Below, one piece after another: positions 24,828-33,915 of a stretch of 64,000 bases of DNA. Source of the stretch: an uncultured Oscillibacter sp. (GTDB lineage Bacteria > Bacillota > Clostridia > Oscillospirales > Oscillospiraceae); the NCBI GenBank assembly GCA_945868085.1, contig CAMBKF010000001.1, positions 1 to 64,000 of the forward strand. The letters are read 5' to 3'. Positions within the stretch are counted from its first letter, which is position 1, and each line of letters starts with the position of its first letter. Both the position numbers and the translations under genes were made by a program. The notes beneath the pieces are model-generated. The model searched no databases. It had not been told where the DNA came from and saw nothing but the letters and a program-made list of their open reading frames with translations.

Positions 24828-25685
24828 ATGGAGATATTGGTCATTTCCGGGCTGTCCGGAAGCGGAAAGAGCCGGGTGGCCTCCTATCTGGAGGACATCG
24901 GATATTATATCGTAGACAATCTGCCAGCGGAGATGATGGTGGTCTTTGCCGAGTTCTGCGCCGCGTCCAAGGGGCGCTATGACCGGGTGGCGCTGGTGTA
25001 CGATGTGCGCACCGGCGAGCCGGCGCAGAAGCTCATCGACGCCCTGGAGCATATGAAATCCGCGGGCATCAACTGCCGGATGCTGTTTTTGGAGGCGGAT
25101 ACCCAGTCCATTATCAACCGCTATAAGGAGACCCGCCGCAGCCATCCCCTGGCGGGGGATGGGGTGAGCGTGGCCGAGGCGCTGCAGAAAGAGCGCATAT
25201 TGCTGCAGCCGGTGCGGGACCACGCGGATTATGTGCTGGATACCTCCGGCTTCTCCACCACGAAGCTCCACGCGGAGATACTGAACCTGTTCAGCGACGC
25301 CACGCTGGAGGATGGGATGCATGTAAACGTGCTGTCCTTCGGCTTTAAGAACGGCATCCCGGTGGAGGCGGACCTGGTGATGGATGTGCGCTTCATGCCC
25401 AATCCCTACTACATTGAGGAGCTCAAGCGCAAGACGGGCCTGGACGACGCGGTGCGGGACTATGTGTTCAGCTTCAGCCAGACCAATGATTTTATGAAGA
25501 AGATGGAGGATATGCTGTCCTTCCTGCTGCCCCTTTACAGCGAGGAGGGGAAGACCGTCCTGGTCCTCGGCATCGGCTGCACCGGCGGCCACCACCGCTC
25601 CGTGGCCGTGGCCCACGCCCTCTCCGAGTATATCCAGAGCATCGGCTATCCCGTCACGGAGATCCACCGGGATATTACCCGGTAA
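24828..25685 (+). CDS. rapZ: RapZ/YvcJ nucleotide-binding protein
   Basis: P-loop ATP/GTP-binding protein of 285 aa. In E. coli RapZ is an RNase E adapter for GlmZ; in Firmicutes YvcJ affects competence and its target is less clear. Walker A GLSGSGKS (residues 8-15) is followed by EDIGYYIVDNLPAEM, and the C-terminal domain carries FGFKNGIPVEADLVMDVRFMPNP and the GCTGGHHRSV loop. AAAGGAG SD; operon with murB, yvcK and whiA. Confidence 0.93.
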   Translation: MEILVISGLSGSGKSRVASYLEDIGYYIVDNLPAEMMVVFAEFCAASKGRYDRVALVYDVRTGEPAQKLIDALEHMKSAGINCRMLFLEADTQSIINRYKETRRSHPLAGDGVSVAEALQKERILLQPVRDHADYVLDTSGFSTTKLHAEILNLFSDATLEDGMHVNVLSFGFKNGIPVEADLVMDVRFMPNPYYIEELKRKTGLDDAVRDYVFSFSQTNDFMKKMEDMLSFLLPLYSEEGKTVLVLGIGCTGGHHRSVAVAHALSEYIQSIGYPVTEIHRDITR

Positions 25686-25696
25686 AGGAGCGGCCT

Positions 25697-26743
25697 ATGG
25701 TAAGCGATTACTATCGTGTGGCGCCGGAAAACGGGCCGCGGATCGTGGTCATCGGCGGCGGGCACGGACAGTCCACCCTCCTGCGGGGTCTGAAGCTCTA
25801 CAGCAAGAACCTAACGGCCATCGTGGCGGTTACCGATGACGGCGGCGGCTCCGGCATGCTCCGGCGGGACTTAGGCATGCTTCCGCCGGGGGACATACGC
25901 AACTGTATGGAGGCACTGGCCAGCGCCGAGCCGATCATGACCCGACTCATGGGCTACCGCTTTACTGAGGGGAGCCTGGCGGGGCAGAGCTTTGGCAATC
26001 TGCTGCTGGCGGCGCTCAACGGCATCATGCCAAGCTTCGACCAGGCGGTTGCGGGCCTGAGCCAGGTGCTGGCCATTACAGGCCAGGTCCTGCCGGTGAC
26101 CAACGCCAATCTCCGCCTGGAGGCGGAATTTGAAAACGGGCACACCATCCAGGGTGAATCCAGCATCTGCCAGATGAAGCGGCAGGAAGGCTGCCGCATC
26201 CGCCGGGTCCGGCTGCGTCCGGACCGGGCCAAGGCCCTGCCGGAGGCGGTGGAGGCGATCCGCCAGGCGGATCTCATCGTCCTGGCCCCGGGCAGCCTGT
26301 ATACCAGCATCATCCCCAACCTGCTGGTGGATGGCATCGTGGATGCCATCGCCGCCAGTGATTCCATGAAAATATACATCTGCAACGTAATGACGGAGAG
26401 CGGCGAGACCGAGGGGTATACCGCCAGCGACCACATCCAGGCTATATTCAACCACTCCTGCCCGGGGCTTTTTGACCTGTGCATGGTCAATTCCGCACCG
26501 CTGCCCCGACTGATGGCCCAGCGCTGCGCCCGGGAGGGGAGCATCCCCGTGTTCTGCGATGAGCGGGCGTGCGAGCACCTGGGCGTGGAGATGATCGCCC
26601 GGCCCATCTGCGCGGTGGAAAACCAGTTCATCCGCCATAATCCCGGCCATGTGGCCGCGGAGCTGATGACCCTGTACCGCCAGCGGACCATCCGCGTGGT
26701 GGAGGAGGATACCGGCTTCGTGCGCAACCGTATGGAGAAATAG
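25697..26743 (+). CDS. yvcK: YvcK family gluconeogenesis factor (CofD-like)
   Basis: 348-residue CofD-fold protein, needed for growth on gluconeogenic substrates and for cell-wall homeostasis in B. subtilis; it binds UDP-sugars. Signature elements: IGGGHGQSTLLRGLK, VTDDGGGSGMLR, LPPGDIRNCMEAL, LAPGSLYTSIIPNLLV and NVMTESGETEGYT. Eleven nt after rapZ and eight before whiA, in a conserved trio. Also called MgfK. Confidence 0.93.
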   Translation: MVSDYYRVAPENGPRIVVIGGGHGQSTLLRGLKLYSKNLTAIVAVTDDGGGSGMLRRDLGMLPPGDIRNCMEALASAEPIMTRLMGYRFTEGSLAGQSFGNLLLAALNGIMPSFDQAVAGLSQVLAITGQVLPVTNANLRLEAEFENGHTIQGESSICQMKRQEGCRIRRVRLRPDRAKALPEAVEAIRQADLIVLAPGSLYTSIIPNLLVDGIVDAIAASDSMKIYICNVMTESGETEGYTASDHIQAIFNHSCPGLFDLCMVNSAPLPRLMAQRCAREGSIPVFCDERACEHLGVEMIARPICAVENQFIRHNPGHVAAELMTLYRQRTIRVVEEDTGFVRNRMEK

Positions 26744-26751
26744 GAGGAAGT

Positions 26752-27660
26752 ATGCAGTCCTTTGCCTACCAGGTGAAAAGTGAATTGTGCCGGGTGCCGG
26801 TGCAGCGGGGCTGCTGCGCCCGGGCGGAGGCCTATGGCGTGCTGCTCTACTGCAATACCTTCAACGCCCGGGAGATCCGCATCATTACGGAGAATCCCGA
26901 GTTTGCCAGGCGCCTGCCCAAGCTCTTTCACCGGGCGTTCAGCCTCCGCTTCGACCGCCTGCCCCAGGAGCAGGAGGGACGGGAGAAGCTGATTTTTCAG
27001 ATCACGGATCCGGCCAAGCTGGAGCGCATCATCAGCCAGTTCGGCTATGAGGCCAAGCAGACCCTGGCTCTGCACATCAACTTCGGCGTGCTGGAGGAGG
27101 ACTGCTGCCGCACCTCGTTCCTGCGGGGGGCTTTTCTCTCCGGCGGCAGCGTCACCGACCCGGAAAAGCGCTACCATCTGGAACTTGCCGGCAACCACCG
27201 CCAGGCCAGCCGGGAGCTGTGCGCCCTGCTGACGGAGATGGGCTTTCTGCCCCGTATGGTGACCCGGGGCGCAGCCACGGTGATCTACTTCAAGCAGAGC
27301 GAGCATATTGAGGACCTGCTGACCAAGCTGGGGGCGCCGGTGGCCGCCATGGACATCATGACCACTAAGGTGGACAAGGCCATCCGCAACGGCGCCAATC
27401 GCGCCATGAACTGTGACATTGCCAATGTGAATAAAATTCTGGAGGCTGCCACGGAGCAGCAGTCCGCCATTGAAACCCTGGCCAGAAGCGGCCGGCTGGA
27501 TCGTCTGCCGGAAAAGCTGCAGCAGACGGCCCAGCTTCGGCTGGAGCATCCGGAGCTGTCCCTTGCCCAGCTGGCGGAGCTGTGCGACCCGCCGGTCTCC
27601 AAATCCTGCATGAACCACCGCATGAGAAAACTCAACGAGGAGGCAAAGAAGCTGCTATGA
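26752..27660 (+). CDS. whiA: WhiA DNA-binding regulator
   Basis: Homing-endonuclease-like domain fused to a helix-turn-helix. WhiA regulates sporulation septation in Streptomyces and affects chromosome segregation in Bacillus. 302 aa: the LAGLIDADG-derived part includes CCRTSFLRGAFLSGGSVTDPEK and YHLEL; the C-terminal HTH includes LSLAQLAELCDPPVSKSCMNHRMRKL. Usual length. The TGA overlaps the next ATG. Confidence 0.95.
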   Translation: MQSFAYQVKSELCRVPVQRGCCARAEAYGVLLYCNTFNAREIRIITENPEFARRLPKLFHRAFSLRFDRLPQEQEGREKLIFQITDPAKLERIISQFGYEAKQTLALHINFGVLEEDCCRTSFLRGAFLSGGSVTDPEKRYHLELAGNHRQASRELCALLTEMGFLPRMVTRGAATVIYFKQSEHIEDLLTKLGAPVAAMDIMTTKVDKAIRNGANRAMNCDIANVNKILEAATEQQSAIETLARSGRLDRLPEKLQQTAQLRLEHPELSLAQLAELCDPPVSKSCMNHRMRKLNEEAKKLL

Positions 27661-28106
27661 ATAAAACAGACAAGTGTAAGGCGGCCCGGGATTATCACAC
27701 CCGGGGCTGCAACTGTGCCCAAAGTATTTTGGCCGCATTCCATCAGGAGATGGGCCTGACGGAGGAGCAGTGCCTGGCCCTGGCCGGGGGCATGGGCGGC
27801 GGGATGCGCTGCGGCAGCATCTGCGGCGCTATCAGCGGCGGCATATTGGTGCTGGGCATGCTGTTTCCCGCCACGGCGGCGGAGGGTCCGGCGGGGAAGC
27901 GACGCATTACCCAGCAGACCCAGGAGTATATCCGTCGCTTCCGGGCGCGGTTTGTGGACCGCGACTGTGCCGACCTGCTGGCGCGCAAGGACCTCGATCC
28001 CACCCAGCAGGCCCGGGACCTGGGCGTAACGGACCACTGCGGTATCCTCATTGTGTCCGCCGTGGAAATATTGTGCGACTATATTGCTGAACTAAAAGGG
28101 GAGTAA
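27657..28106 (+). CDS. C_GCAxxG_C_C family protein (cysteine-rich, putative redox)
   Basis: 149 aa. The family pattern is visible: NCAQSILAAF near the N-terminus, LAGGMGGGMRCGSICGAISGG with GLY/CYS spacing, VDRDCADLL and DHCGILIVSAVEIL. Members are small cysteine-rich proteins in anaerobes, guessed to be redox-active or metal-binding; no function is proved. The start overlaps the whiA stop (ATGA). It precedes dnaE by 5 nt. Nothing here reveals a partner. Confidence 0.8.
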   Translation: MNKTDKCKAARDYHTRGCNCAQSILAAFHQEMGLTEEQCLALAGGMGGGMRCGSICGAISGGILVLGMLFPATAAEGPAGKRRITQQTQEYIRRFRARFVDRDCADLLARKDLDPTQQARDLGVTDHCGILIVSAVEILCDYIAELKGE

Positions 28107-28111
28107 AGCCC

Positions 28112-31100
28112 ATGTCATTTGTGCACCTTCATGTTCATACGGAGTACAGCCTGCTGGACGGCGCCTGCCGCATCCGGGATCTTCCTCGCCGCATCAAGGA
28201 GATGGGCCAGACTGCCTGCGCCATCACCGATCACGGCGTCATGTACGGTGCCATTGATTTTTACCGGGCCTGCAAGGCCGAGGGGATCCATCCAGTCATC
28301 GGGTGCGAGGTTTATGTGGCGGCCCGGACCCGGTTTGACAAGCTCCATGAGTTCGATGCCGAGTCCCGGCATCTGGTGCTGCTGTGCAAGAATGAAACGG
28401 GCTACCGGAACCTGTCGTACATGGTGAGCCAGGCGTTTGTGGAGGGATTCTATATTAAGCCCCGCATCGACCTGGACCTGCTGCGGGAGCACGCCGAGGG
28501 GCTTATCGCCCTGTCCGCGTGCCTGGCCGGGGAGATCCCCAAGCGCATCCTCCACGGCAATTACGACGGCGCCAAGGCGTATGCCCTGCAGATGCAGGAG
28601 ATCTTCGGACCGGATAACTTCTACCTGGAGCTCCAGGACCATGGCATCCCCGAGCAGGCGGAGGTCAACCGCAGCCTGCTGAAGATCCATCAGGAGACGG
28701 GCATCCCCCTGGTCTGCACCAACGATGCCCACTACCTCCGCAAGGAGGACGCCGAGAGCCACGATATTCTGCTGTGCATCCAGACCGGCAAGACCGTGGA
28801 CGATGAAAACCGTATGCGCTACGAGCCCCGGAACTTCTACCTGCGCTCCACGGAGGAGATGGAGGCGCTGTTTTCCGCCTATCCCGAGGCGGTGGAAAAC
28901 ACCCAGCGCATCGCCGACCGCTGTCAGCTGGAGTTTACCTTTGGCAAGTATCATCTGCCGGAGTTCAAGCTGCCCCCGGGGTACGATTCGCCCACCTATC
29001 TGCGCAAGCTCTGTGACGAGGGCTTTGCCGAGCGTTACGGGCAGGAAAAGGAGAGCTATCGCAAGCAGCTGACCTATGAGCTGGATATGATCGAGAAAAT
29101 GGGCTTTACCGACTATTTTCTCATCGTCTCCGATTTTGTCCGCTATGCCAAGAGCGTGGGCATCCCTGTGGGTCCCGGCCGCGGCTCCGCCGCCGGGAGC
29201 ATGGTGTCCTACTGCCTGCATATCACGGACATCGACCCCATGGAGTATAACCTCTACTTTGAGCGGTTCCTGAATCCCGAGCGGGTGTCCATGCCCGATA
29301 TTGATATGGACTTTGGCGATACCCGCCGCGAGGAAGTGGTGGATTATGTCCGTCGCAAATACGGCGACGACCATGTGGCTCAGATCGTCACCTTCGGCAC
29401 CATGGCAGCCCGGGCCGCCATCCGGGACGTGGGCCGTGTGCTGAGCATACCTTATAACGAGGTGGATGCCGTGGCCAAGCTGGTGCCGGCCACCCTCCAC
29501 ATTACCCTGGACGATGCGCTGAAGCTTTCCAAGCAGCTGAAGGATCAGTATGAGGCCGACCCCAAGATCCATCGGCTCATTGACATGGCCAAGGCTCTGG
29601 AGGGCATGCCCCGTCACGCTTCCACCCATGCCGCCGGTGTGGTCATCACCAAGAAACCGGTGTATGAGTATGTGCCCCTGGCCCGGAACGATGAGTCCAT
29701 CGTCTGCCAGTACACCATGGTGACGCTGGAGGAGCTGGGCCTGCTGAAAATGGACTTTTTGGGCCTGCGAAACCTGACGGTGCTGGACGACGCCATCAAA
29801 ATGCTGCCCCGGAGCGAGCATTTCGACCTGCTGAAGATCCCCATGGACGACCCGGAGGTTTTCCAGATGCTCACCCAGGGCAAGACCTCCGGCGTGTTCC
29901 AGATGGAGTCCACCGGCATGACCGGCGTATGCCTGGGCCTCAAGCCCCAGAGCATTGAGGACATCACGGCTATCATAGCCCTGTATCGCCCCGGCCCCAT
30001 GGATTCCATCCCCCGCTTTATCGCCTGCAAGCAGGACCCGAAGCTCATCACCTATAAGCACCCGTCCCTGGAGCCGATCCTGTCCGTGACCTATGGCTGC
30101 ATCGTGTACCAGGAGCAGGTCATTCAGATCTTCCAGCAGCTGGGCGGGTATTCTTTGGGCCAGGCGGATATGGTGCGCCGGGCCATCTCCAAGAAAAAAG
30201 CCAAGGAAATCGAGAAGGAGCGCTACTCCTTCGTCCACGGTGACCCGGAGCGGCATATTAAGGGCTGTATCGCAAACGGCATCCCCGAGGCCACGGCCGA
30301 GGCCATCTACGATGAGATCTACGACTTTGCCAACTACGCCTTCAACAAGTCCCATGCCGTCAGCTACGCGGTGGTGGCCTATCAGACGGCTTATTTCAAG
30401 TGCCACTATACCAAGGAGTACATGGCGGCCCTGCTGACCTCCGTGCTGCACAATTCGGACAAGGTGGCCGAGTATATCGCCGAGTGCCGGGACTGCGGCA
30501 TCCAGGTCCTGCCGCCGGACATCAACCATTCCTATGACGGCTTCACCGTGGATGGGGAGAATATCCGCTTCGGCCTGGTGGCCATCAAGAACATCGGCCG
30601 CGGCTTTATACAGACGCTGATCCAGCGGCGTGACAAGGACGGTCCCTTCACATCGTTTTTGGACTTCTGCCAGCGTATGGACGACTGCACGGATATGAAT
30701 AAACGCGCCGTGGAGAACCTCATCCGCAGCGGTGCGTTTGATTCTCTGGGGGCAAAGCGCTCGCAGCTGGTGGCGGTGTTTGAAACGGTGATGGACAGCG
30801 TTTCCGCCTCCCGCAAGCAGAATCTGGAGGGGCAGATGGACTTCTTCAGCATGGGCCCTTCGGCCTCGGCCAAGCTCCATCAGATCCAGCTGCCGGATAT
30901 TCCGGAGTATTCCGCCGTGGAAAAAATGAATATGGAGAAGACCACCACCGGTCTGTACCTCTCCGGCCATCCTATGAACGACTACCGGGACCTGGCCAAA
31001 GCGGCGCACGCTGTGCCCATCCATGATATTCTGGAGGATTTCGAGCAGGAGGGCGGGCCCACCCGCTTTGCGGACGATCAGCGCATCCGGGTGGCCGGCG

Positions 31101-31597
31101 TGGTGACCTCCAATAAAACCCATCCTACAAAGAACAATTCCCTCATGGCCTATGTGGTGGTGGAGGACGAGATCGCCTCCATCGAGGTGCTGTGCTTCCA
31201 GCGCTCCATTGACCAGTGCGGGTCCTATATGCAGGTCAATCTCCCGGTGCTGGTGACCGGGCGGCTCTCTGTGCGGGATGAAAAGCCGCCGCAGATCCTG
31301 TGCGACACCATCTATCCGCTGGAATATCAACAGGACCCGCTGCAGCAGCTGACGGGCAAGGCGGAGGCGAAAAAGGAAAAATCGGTCCTGTATCTGAAGG
31401 TGCCAGGCCTGGATAGCCCGGAGTTTCGGCATCTGAAGCTGGTGATGACCATGTTTGAAGGGCAGATGCCCGTAAAGATCCGCCTGGCGGACACCGGCAA
31501 GCTGCTGGGCACCGCCTGTTTGAACCACCCGGCCCTTGTACAGGAGTGCGAGGAATGGCTGGGCAAAGAAAATGTTGTCCTCCGGACAAAGACGTAA
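28112..31597 (+). CDS. dnaE: DNA polymerase III subunit alpha (DnaE)
   Basis: C-family replicative polymerase, 1161 aa. N-terminal PHP domain (HLHVHTEYSLLDGACRI), polymerase palm with SVGIPVGPGRGSAAGSMV and PDIDMDFGD catalytic aspartates, fingers (RHASTHAAGVVI), helix-hairpin-helix and the OB-fold (IRVAGVVTSNKTHPTKNN). Firmicutes usually also have PolC, so this DnaE probably primes or extends short stretches. It ends with a strong terminator. The long antisense frame opposite it is a composition artefact. Confidence 0.97.
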   Translation: MSFVHLHVHTEYSLLDGACRIRDLPRRIKEMGQTACAITDHGVMYGAIDFYRACKAEGIHPVIGCEVYVAARTRFDKLHEFDAESRHLVLLCKNETGYRNLSYMVSQAFVEGFYIKPRIDLDLLREHAEGLIALSACLAGEIPKRILHGNYDGAKAYALQMQEIFGPDNFYLELQDHGIPEQAEVNRSLLKIHQETGIPLVCTNDAHYLRKEDAESHDILLCIQTGKTVDDENRMRYEPRNFYLRSTEEMEALFSAYPEAVENTQRIADRCQLEFTFGKYHLPEFKLPPGYDSPTYLRKLCDEGFAERYGQEKESYRKQLTYELDMIEKMGFTDYFLIVSDFVRYAKSVGIPVGPGRGSAAGSMVSYCLHITDIDPMEYNLYFERFLNPERVSMPDIDMDFGDTRREEVVDYVRRKYGDDHVAQIVTFGTMAARAAIRDVGRVLSIPYNEVDAVAKLVPATLHITLDDALKLSKQLKDQYEADPKIHRLIDMAKALEGMPRHASTHAAGVVITKKPVYEYVPLARNDESIVCQYTMVTLEELGLLKMDFLGLRNLTVLDDAIKMLPRSEHFDLLKIPMDDPEVFQMLTQGKTSGVFQMESTGMTGVCLGLKPQSIEDITAIIALYRPGPMDSIPRFIACKQDPKLITYKHPSLEPILSVTYGCIVYQEQVIQIFQQLGGYSLGQADMVRRAISKKKAKEIEKERYSFVHGDPERHIKGCIANGIPEATAEAIYDEIYDFANYAFNKSHAVSYAVVAYQTAYFKCHYTKEYMAALLTSVLHNSDKVAEYIAECRDCGIQVLPPDINHSYDGFTVDGENIRFGLVAIKNIGRGFIQTLIQRRDKDGPFTSFLDFCQRMDDCTDMNKRAVENLIRSGAFDSLGAKRSQLVAVFETVMDSVSASRKQNLEGQMDFFSMGPSASAKLHQIQLPDIPEYSAVEKMNMEKTTTGLYLSGHPMNDYRDLAKAAHAVPIHDILEDFEQEGGPTRFADDQRIRVAGVVTSNKTHPTKNNSLMAYVVVEDEIASIEVLCFQRSIDQCGSYMQVNLPVLVTGRLSVRDEKPPQILCDTIYPLEYQQDPLQQLTGKAEAKKEKSVLYLKVPGLDSPEFRHLKLVMTMFEGQMPVKIRLADTGKLLGTACLNHPALVQECEEWLGKENVVLRTKT

Positions 31598-31622
31598 GGC
31601 GATAGAGTATATTTATAGAGTG

Positions 31623-31663
31623 AAAAGGAAGCCCTCCGGCATGGCCGGAGGGCTTCCTTTTTC
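31623..31663. terminator. Bidirectional terminator between dnaE and the ferredoxin gene
   Basis: Perfect 18-bp stem (31623-31640 and 31644-31661) with loop ATG and T-runs on both strands. Confidence 0.8.
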
Positions 31664-31678
31664 CTATGCGCAAGCAGA

Positions 31679-31867
31679 TCAGTCTTCCCAGGAGATGGCC
31701 TGTACAGGGCAGGCGTCGATGGCTTCCTGCACGGCGGACTTGTTTTCCGGGGTGGTGTGGCCGTATGCCTCCGCCTTGCCGTCGGCATTGACCTCAAAGA
31801 CCTCCGGCACGGTGCTGATGCACAGCCCGCAGCCGATGCAGGTGTCCTGATTCACTATGGCTTTCAT
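31679..31867 (-). CDS. 4Fe-4S ferredoxin, single cluster
   Basis: 62-residue ferredoxin carrying one [4Fe-4S] cluster: Cys10, Cys13, Cys16 (CIGCGLC) and Cys53 (ACPVQAI). The second cluster site of clostridial ferredoxins has degenerated, and the acidic middle resembles the monocluster ferredoxins of Firmicutes. AGGAGG SD. Fourteen bases downstream of the cupin gene on the minus strand; electron partner unknown. Confidence 0.9.
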   Translation of the reverse strand: MKAIVNQDTCIGCGLCISTVPEVFEVNADGKAEAYGHTTPENKSAVQEAIDACPVQAISWED

Positions 31868-31880
31868 GGGGTATATCCTC

Positions 31881-32204
31881 CTAAAAAATTACTACCAGCA
31901 GCATCTTGAACTGCTCCTTGCCGTACACGGCATGGGGGTGCCTGGCGGGCATCACGATGGACTCGCCCTGGTGCAGTTCATACTCCACGCCGTCGATAGT
32001 AATGCGTCCAACGCCGTCTAAGCAGGTGACGAAGGCGTCGCCGCCGGACTCATGGGTGCTGATCTCCTCATCCTTGTCAAAGGCGAACAGGGTCACGCTG
32101 ACAGCACTGTTCTGCACCAGCGTGCGGCTGACCACCTGGCCCGGCTGATACTGGATCTGCTCCTTCAGTGTCAGCACTTCCGAAAAGGCAATATTCTTCA
32201 TCAT
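31881..32204 (-). CDS. Cupin-domain protein
   Basis: Single-domain cupin of 107 aa. Motif 1 is partial (STHESGGDAFVTCLDG), motif 2 is GESIVMPARHPHAV, giving a likely metal-binding His/Glu set. Similar small cupins in anaerobes carry the phrase YQPGQVVSRTLVQN and have no assigned substrate. I chose ATG 32204 (AGGAGG 8 nt upstream) over 32249. Operon with the ferredoxin. A TATAAT lies about 70 bp upstream on this strand. Confidence 0.85.
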   Translation of the reverse strand: MMKNIAFSEVLTLKEQIQYQPGQVVSRTLVQNSAVSVTLFAFDKDEEISTHESGGDAFVTCLDGVGRITIDGVEYELHQGESIVMPARHPHAVYGKEQFKMLLVVIF

Positions 32205-32311
32205 AGCTTTATCCTCCTGTTGGCTCACATCATTTTTCAGTATCTGCATTTTGGCTGTATTTCATTCTTATTATAGCGCACAAAATATTAAATGGATATG
32301 GCCAATGCAAC

Positions 32312-32351
32312 AAAAAAAGAAAAGCCGACGGATTTTTCCATCGGCTTTTCT
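32312..32351 (-). terminator. Terminator of the Cys-rich protein gene
   Basis: 11-bp stem AGAAAAGCCGA/TCGGCTTTTCT (32318-32328, 32341-32351), read on the minus strand into TTTTTTTG. Confidence 0.7.
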
Positions 32352-32355
32352 CTTC

Positions 32356-33183
32356 TCAGTGGCAGGCGCAGTAGCTGCGGGTGCCGTTATAGTCCTTGGG
32401 CATTTCCACGGTGTTGGGCGGGAAGAATTCGCTCATGGGGAAGCATACGTTCTTGAACAGCCCGCAGGGATCCTCCGGGTCGCCGCCGCTGCACTCGGAC
32501 TGCGGGATGCAGTAGTCGTAGGCGGGGATCAGCAGCTGCGTATCCCGTTCCAGCCGCACCAGGGAGAACTGGCCCAGGGTCACATAGTAGCGCCTGGATC
32601 CGGCCGCCTCTAGGACCAGCGGACTGCTGAAGGCCGCGGCAATGGCGGCCGGGATTTCCGAAACGCTGCCCTCGCCGGAGCCGGAGGAACTGCCGTCCTC
32701 TGTGATGCGGGTATCCAGCACAATGGGATCCACAGCCTCTACCACAGCCGTGGGCAGGCTCCGCTGCGGCGCGATGTTCTCCAGAGCGGTGCCGGAGGAG
32801 AAGGTCTTGGCGCTGCCCTCACTGCCGAAGAGAATGCAGCGCTTGTCAAATACGCACAGGCCCTCCACCTCGGTGGACCGGGGCGTCCCGGTGCCCACCT
32901 GCAGCGTCACCCGGTAGAAAAATCGCATATCGATGGAGTAAAAGCCCCGGTTGAAGGTGACCGGCTCCACATCGGTGTAAACGTACAGCAGCTCAGCGCA
33001 CCCGCCTTTGATGATCTGCGCAGTGCTCAGCACCTCCTGCGCCGCCTGGGTGGGATAAAACCGCAGATCCTCGATGCAGTCTTTGTCTCTGCAACTGTCA
33101 AAGATCTTCTTAGTGTGAATACACACGGACTCTCTCACGCTGCTCAAGTCGCAGACCGGGCCCGGCATTCCGTTTTCAGGCAT
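32356..33183 (-). CDS. Cysteine-rich protein of clostridia, candidate spore-coat component
   Basis: 275 aa, no signal peptide or membrane helix. I do not recognise a named family, though ESVCIHTKKIFDSCRDKDCIEDLRFYPT resembles conserved clostridial hypothetical proteins. Cysteines cluster at the N-terminus (VCDL, VCIH, DSCRDKDC) and C-terminus (DYCIPQSEC, DPCGLFKNVCFP, YCAC). A Ser/Gly-rich linker (EDGSSSGSGEGSVSE) lies at about 163-178. The minus-strand promoter region has CATACACT, the -10 form of sigma-E/sigma-K promoters. Disulfide-rich composition plus that promoter makes a coat or exosporium protein plausible. AGGAGG SD. Confidence 0.75.
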   Translation of the reverse strand: MPENGMPGPVCDLSSVRESVCIHTKKIFDSCRDKDCIEDLRFYPTQAAQEVLSTAQIIKGGCAELLYVYTDVEPVTFNRGFYSIDMRFFYRVTLQVGTGTPRSTEVEGLCVFDKRCILFGSEGSAKTFSSGTALENIAPQRSLPTAVVEAVDPIVLDTRITEDGSSSGSGEGSVSEIPAAIAAAFSSPLVLEAAGSRRYYVTLGQFSLVRLERDTQLLIPAYDYCIPQSECSGGDPEDPCGLFKNVCFPMSEFFPPNTVEMPKDYNGTRSYCACH

Positions 33184-33228
33184 CTAGATAACCTCCTATT
33201 AAGTAATGAAAGAAGCCTCTTTCACTCC

Positions 33229-33236
33229 AGTGTATG
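33229..33236 (-). promoter_or_regulatory. Sigma-E/sigma-K-type -10 element
   Basis: CATACACT on the minus strand, about 45 bp before the start of the Cys-rich protein gene, matches the CATACANT/CATANNNT mother-cell consensus. The expected -35 region holds a GCACAC stretch, closer to sigma-K than sigma-E. Confidence 0.45.
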
Positions 33237-33286
33237 CAGCGGGATCGTGAGTGTGTGCCCGGGGAGGCAGCACGATGATTTTTCCC

Positions 33287-33315
33287 TGTACAAACGGGCG
33301 TTTTTGCCGTATAAT
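33287..33315 (+). promoter_or_regulatory. Promoter of the DUF4364 gene
   Basis: TGTACA (33287-33292), 17-bp spacer, TATAAT (33310-33315), 25 bp before the start codon. Confidence 0.5.
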
Positions 33316-33339
33316 AAATATGGAAAAGGGGGCGATAGC

Positions 33340-33864
33340 ATGGACGCGTCATTCATTCATGATAAATTGGAGATCAAATTTCTGATCCTGTATATTGCTG
33401 CCCGGGTCTCGGAGCCGATCCCCATAGAGGGGATGCAGGAGCTGACCCTGTGCGACAGCGGCATTGATTACTTTTCTTTCTCCGAGTGCCTGAACGACCT
33501 GGTGCAGACGGAGCATCTGACACTCTCTCCGGAGGGGCTGTACGCCATCACGCCCAAGGGCCTGCGCAACAGTGAGATCTGCGAGAGCAGCCTGCCCATG
33601 TCTGTGCGCTTGCTGACGGACCGCAACGTGGCCGCCTATAACCAGATGCTGCTGCGTCGGGCACAGGTCCGCTCCCGGGTCATCCCCCGGGAAAACGGCA
33701 CGTTCACCGTGGAGCTGCGCTTCAGCGATGATGTGGATCAGCTGATGCACCTGGAGCTGATGGCCGCCACCGAGGAACTGGCAAAAGACCTGGCATCCCG
33801 GTTCCAAAAAAATCCGGAGCAGGTCTATACCCGGCTTATGAACGCCTTGTTCAGCCCACAATAA
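33340..33864 (+). CDS. DUF4364 family protein
   Basis: 174 aa. The N-terminus (residues 5-70) looks like a winged helix (IHDKLEIKFLILYIAARVSEPIP...FSECLNDLVQTEHLTLSPEGLYAITPKGL), followed by a beta-rich half. The family is common in Clostridia, often near spoIIIA, and its role is unknown; a DNA-binding function is suggested only by the fold. I chose ATG 33340 behind AGGGGG. Own promoter and a strong terminator. Confidence 0.82.
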   Translation: MDASFIHDKLEIKFLILYIAARVSEPIPIEGMQELTLCDSGIDYFSFSECLNDLVQTEHLTLSPEGLYAITPKGLRNSEICESSLPMSVRLLTDRNVAAYNQMLLRRAQVRSRVIPRENGTFTVELRFSDDVDQLMHLELMAATEELAKDLASRFQKNPEQVYTRLMNALFSPQ

Positions 33865-33881
33865 TATATGTTGTATGTTGG

Positions 33882-33915
33882 AATCCCCCGTGCCCCGGGC
33901 ACGGGGGATTTTTTT
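33882..33915 (+). terminator. Terminator after the DUF4364 gene
   Basis: 13-bp stem AATCCCCCGTGCC/GGCACGGGGGATT followed by seven T. The T-run touches the -35 region of the spoIIIA promoter. Confidence 0.8.

Noticed and set aside
28115..31528. 1137-codon open frame antisense to dnaE
   Set aside because: The long antisense frame follows from GC-rich codon bias in dnaE. It is His/Leu/Gly/Gln-rich with no family motif and no SD. The same applies to the 825-codon frame antisense to the Mo-hydroxylase (18208-20685) and those opposite pcrA, lon, dxs and tyrS.
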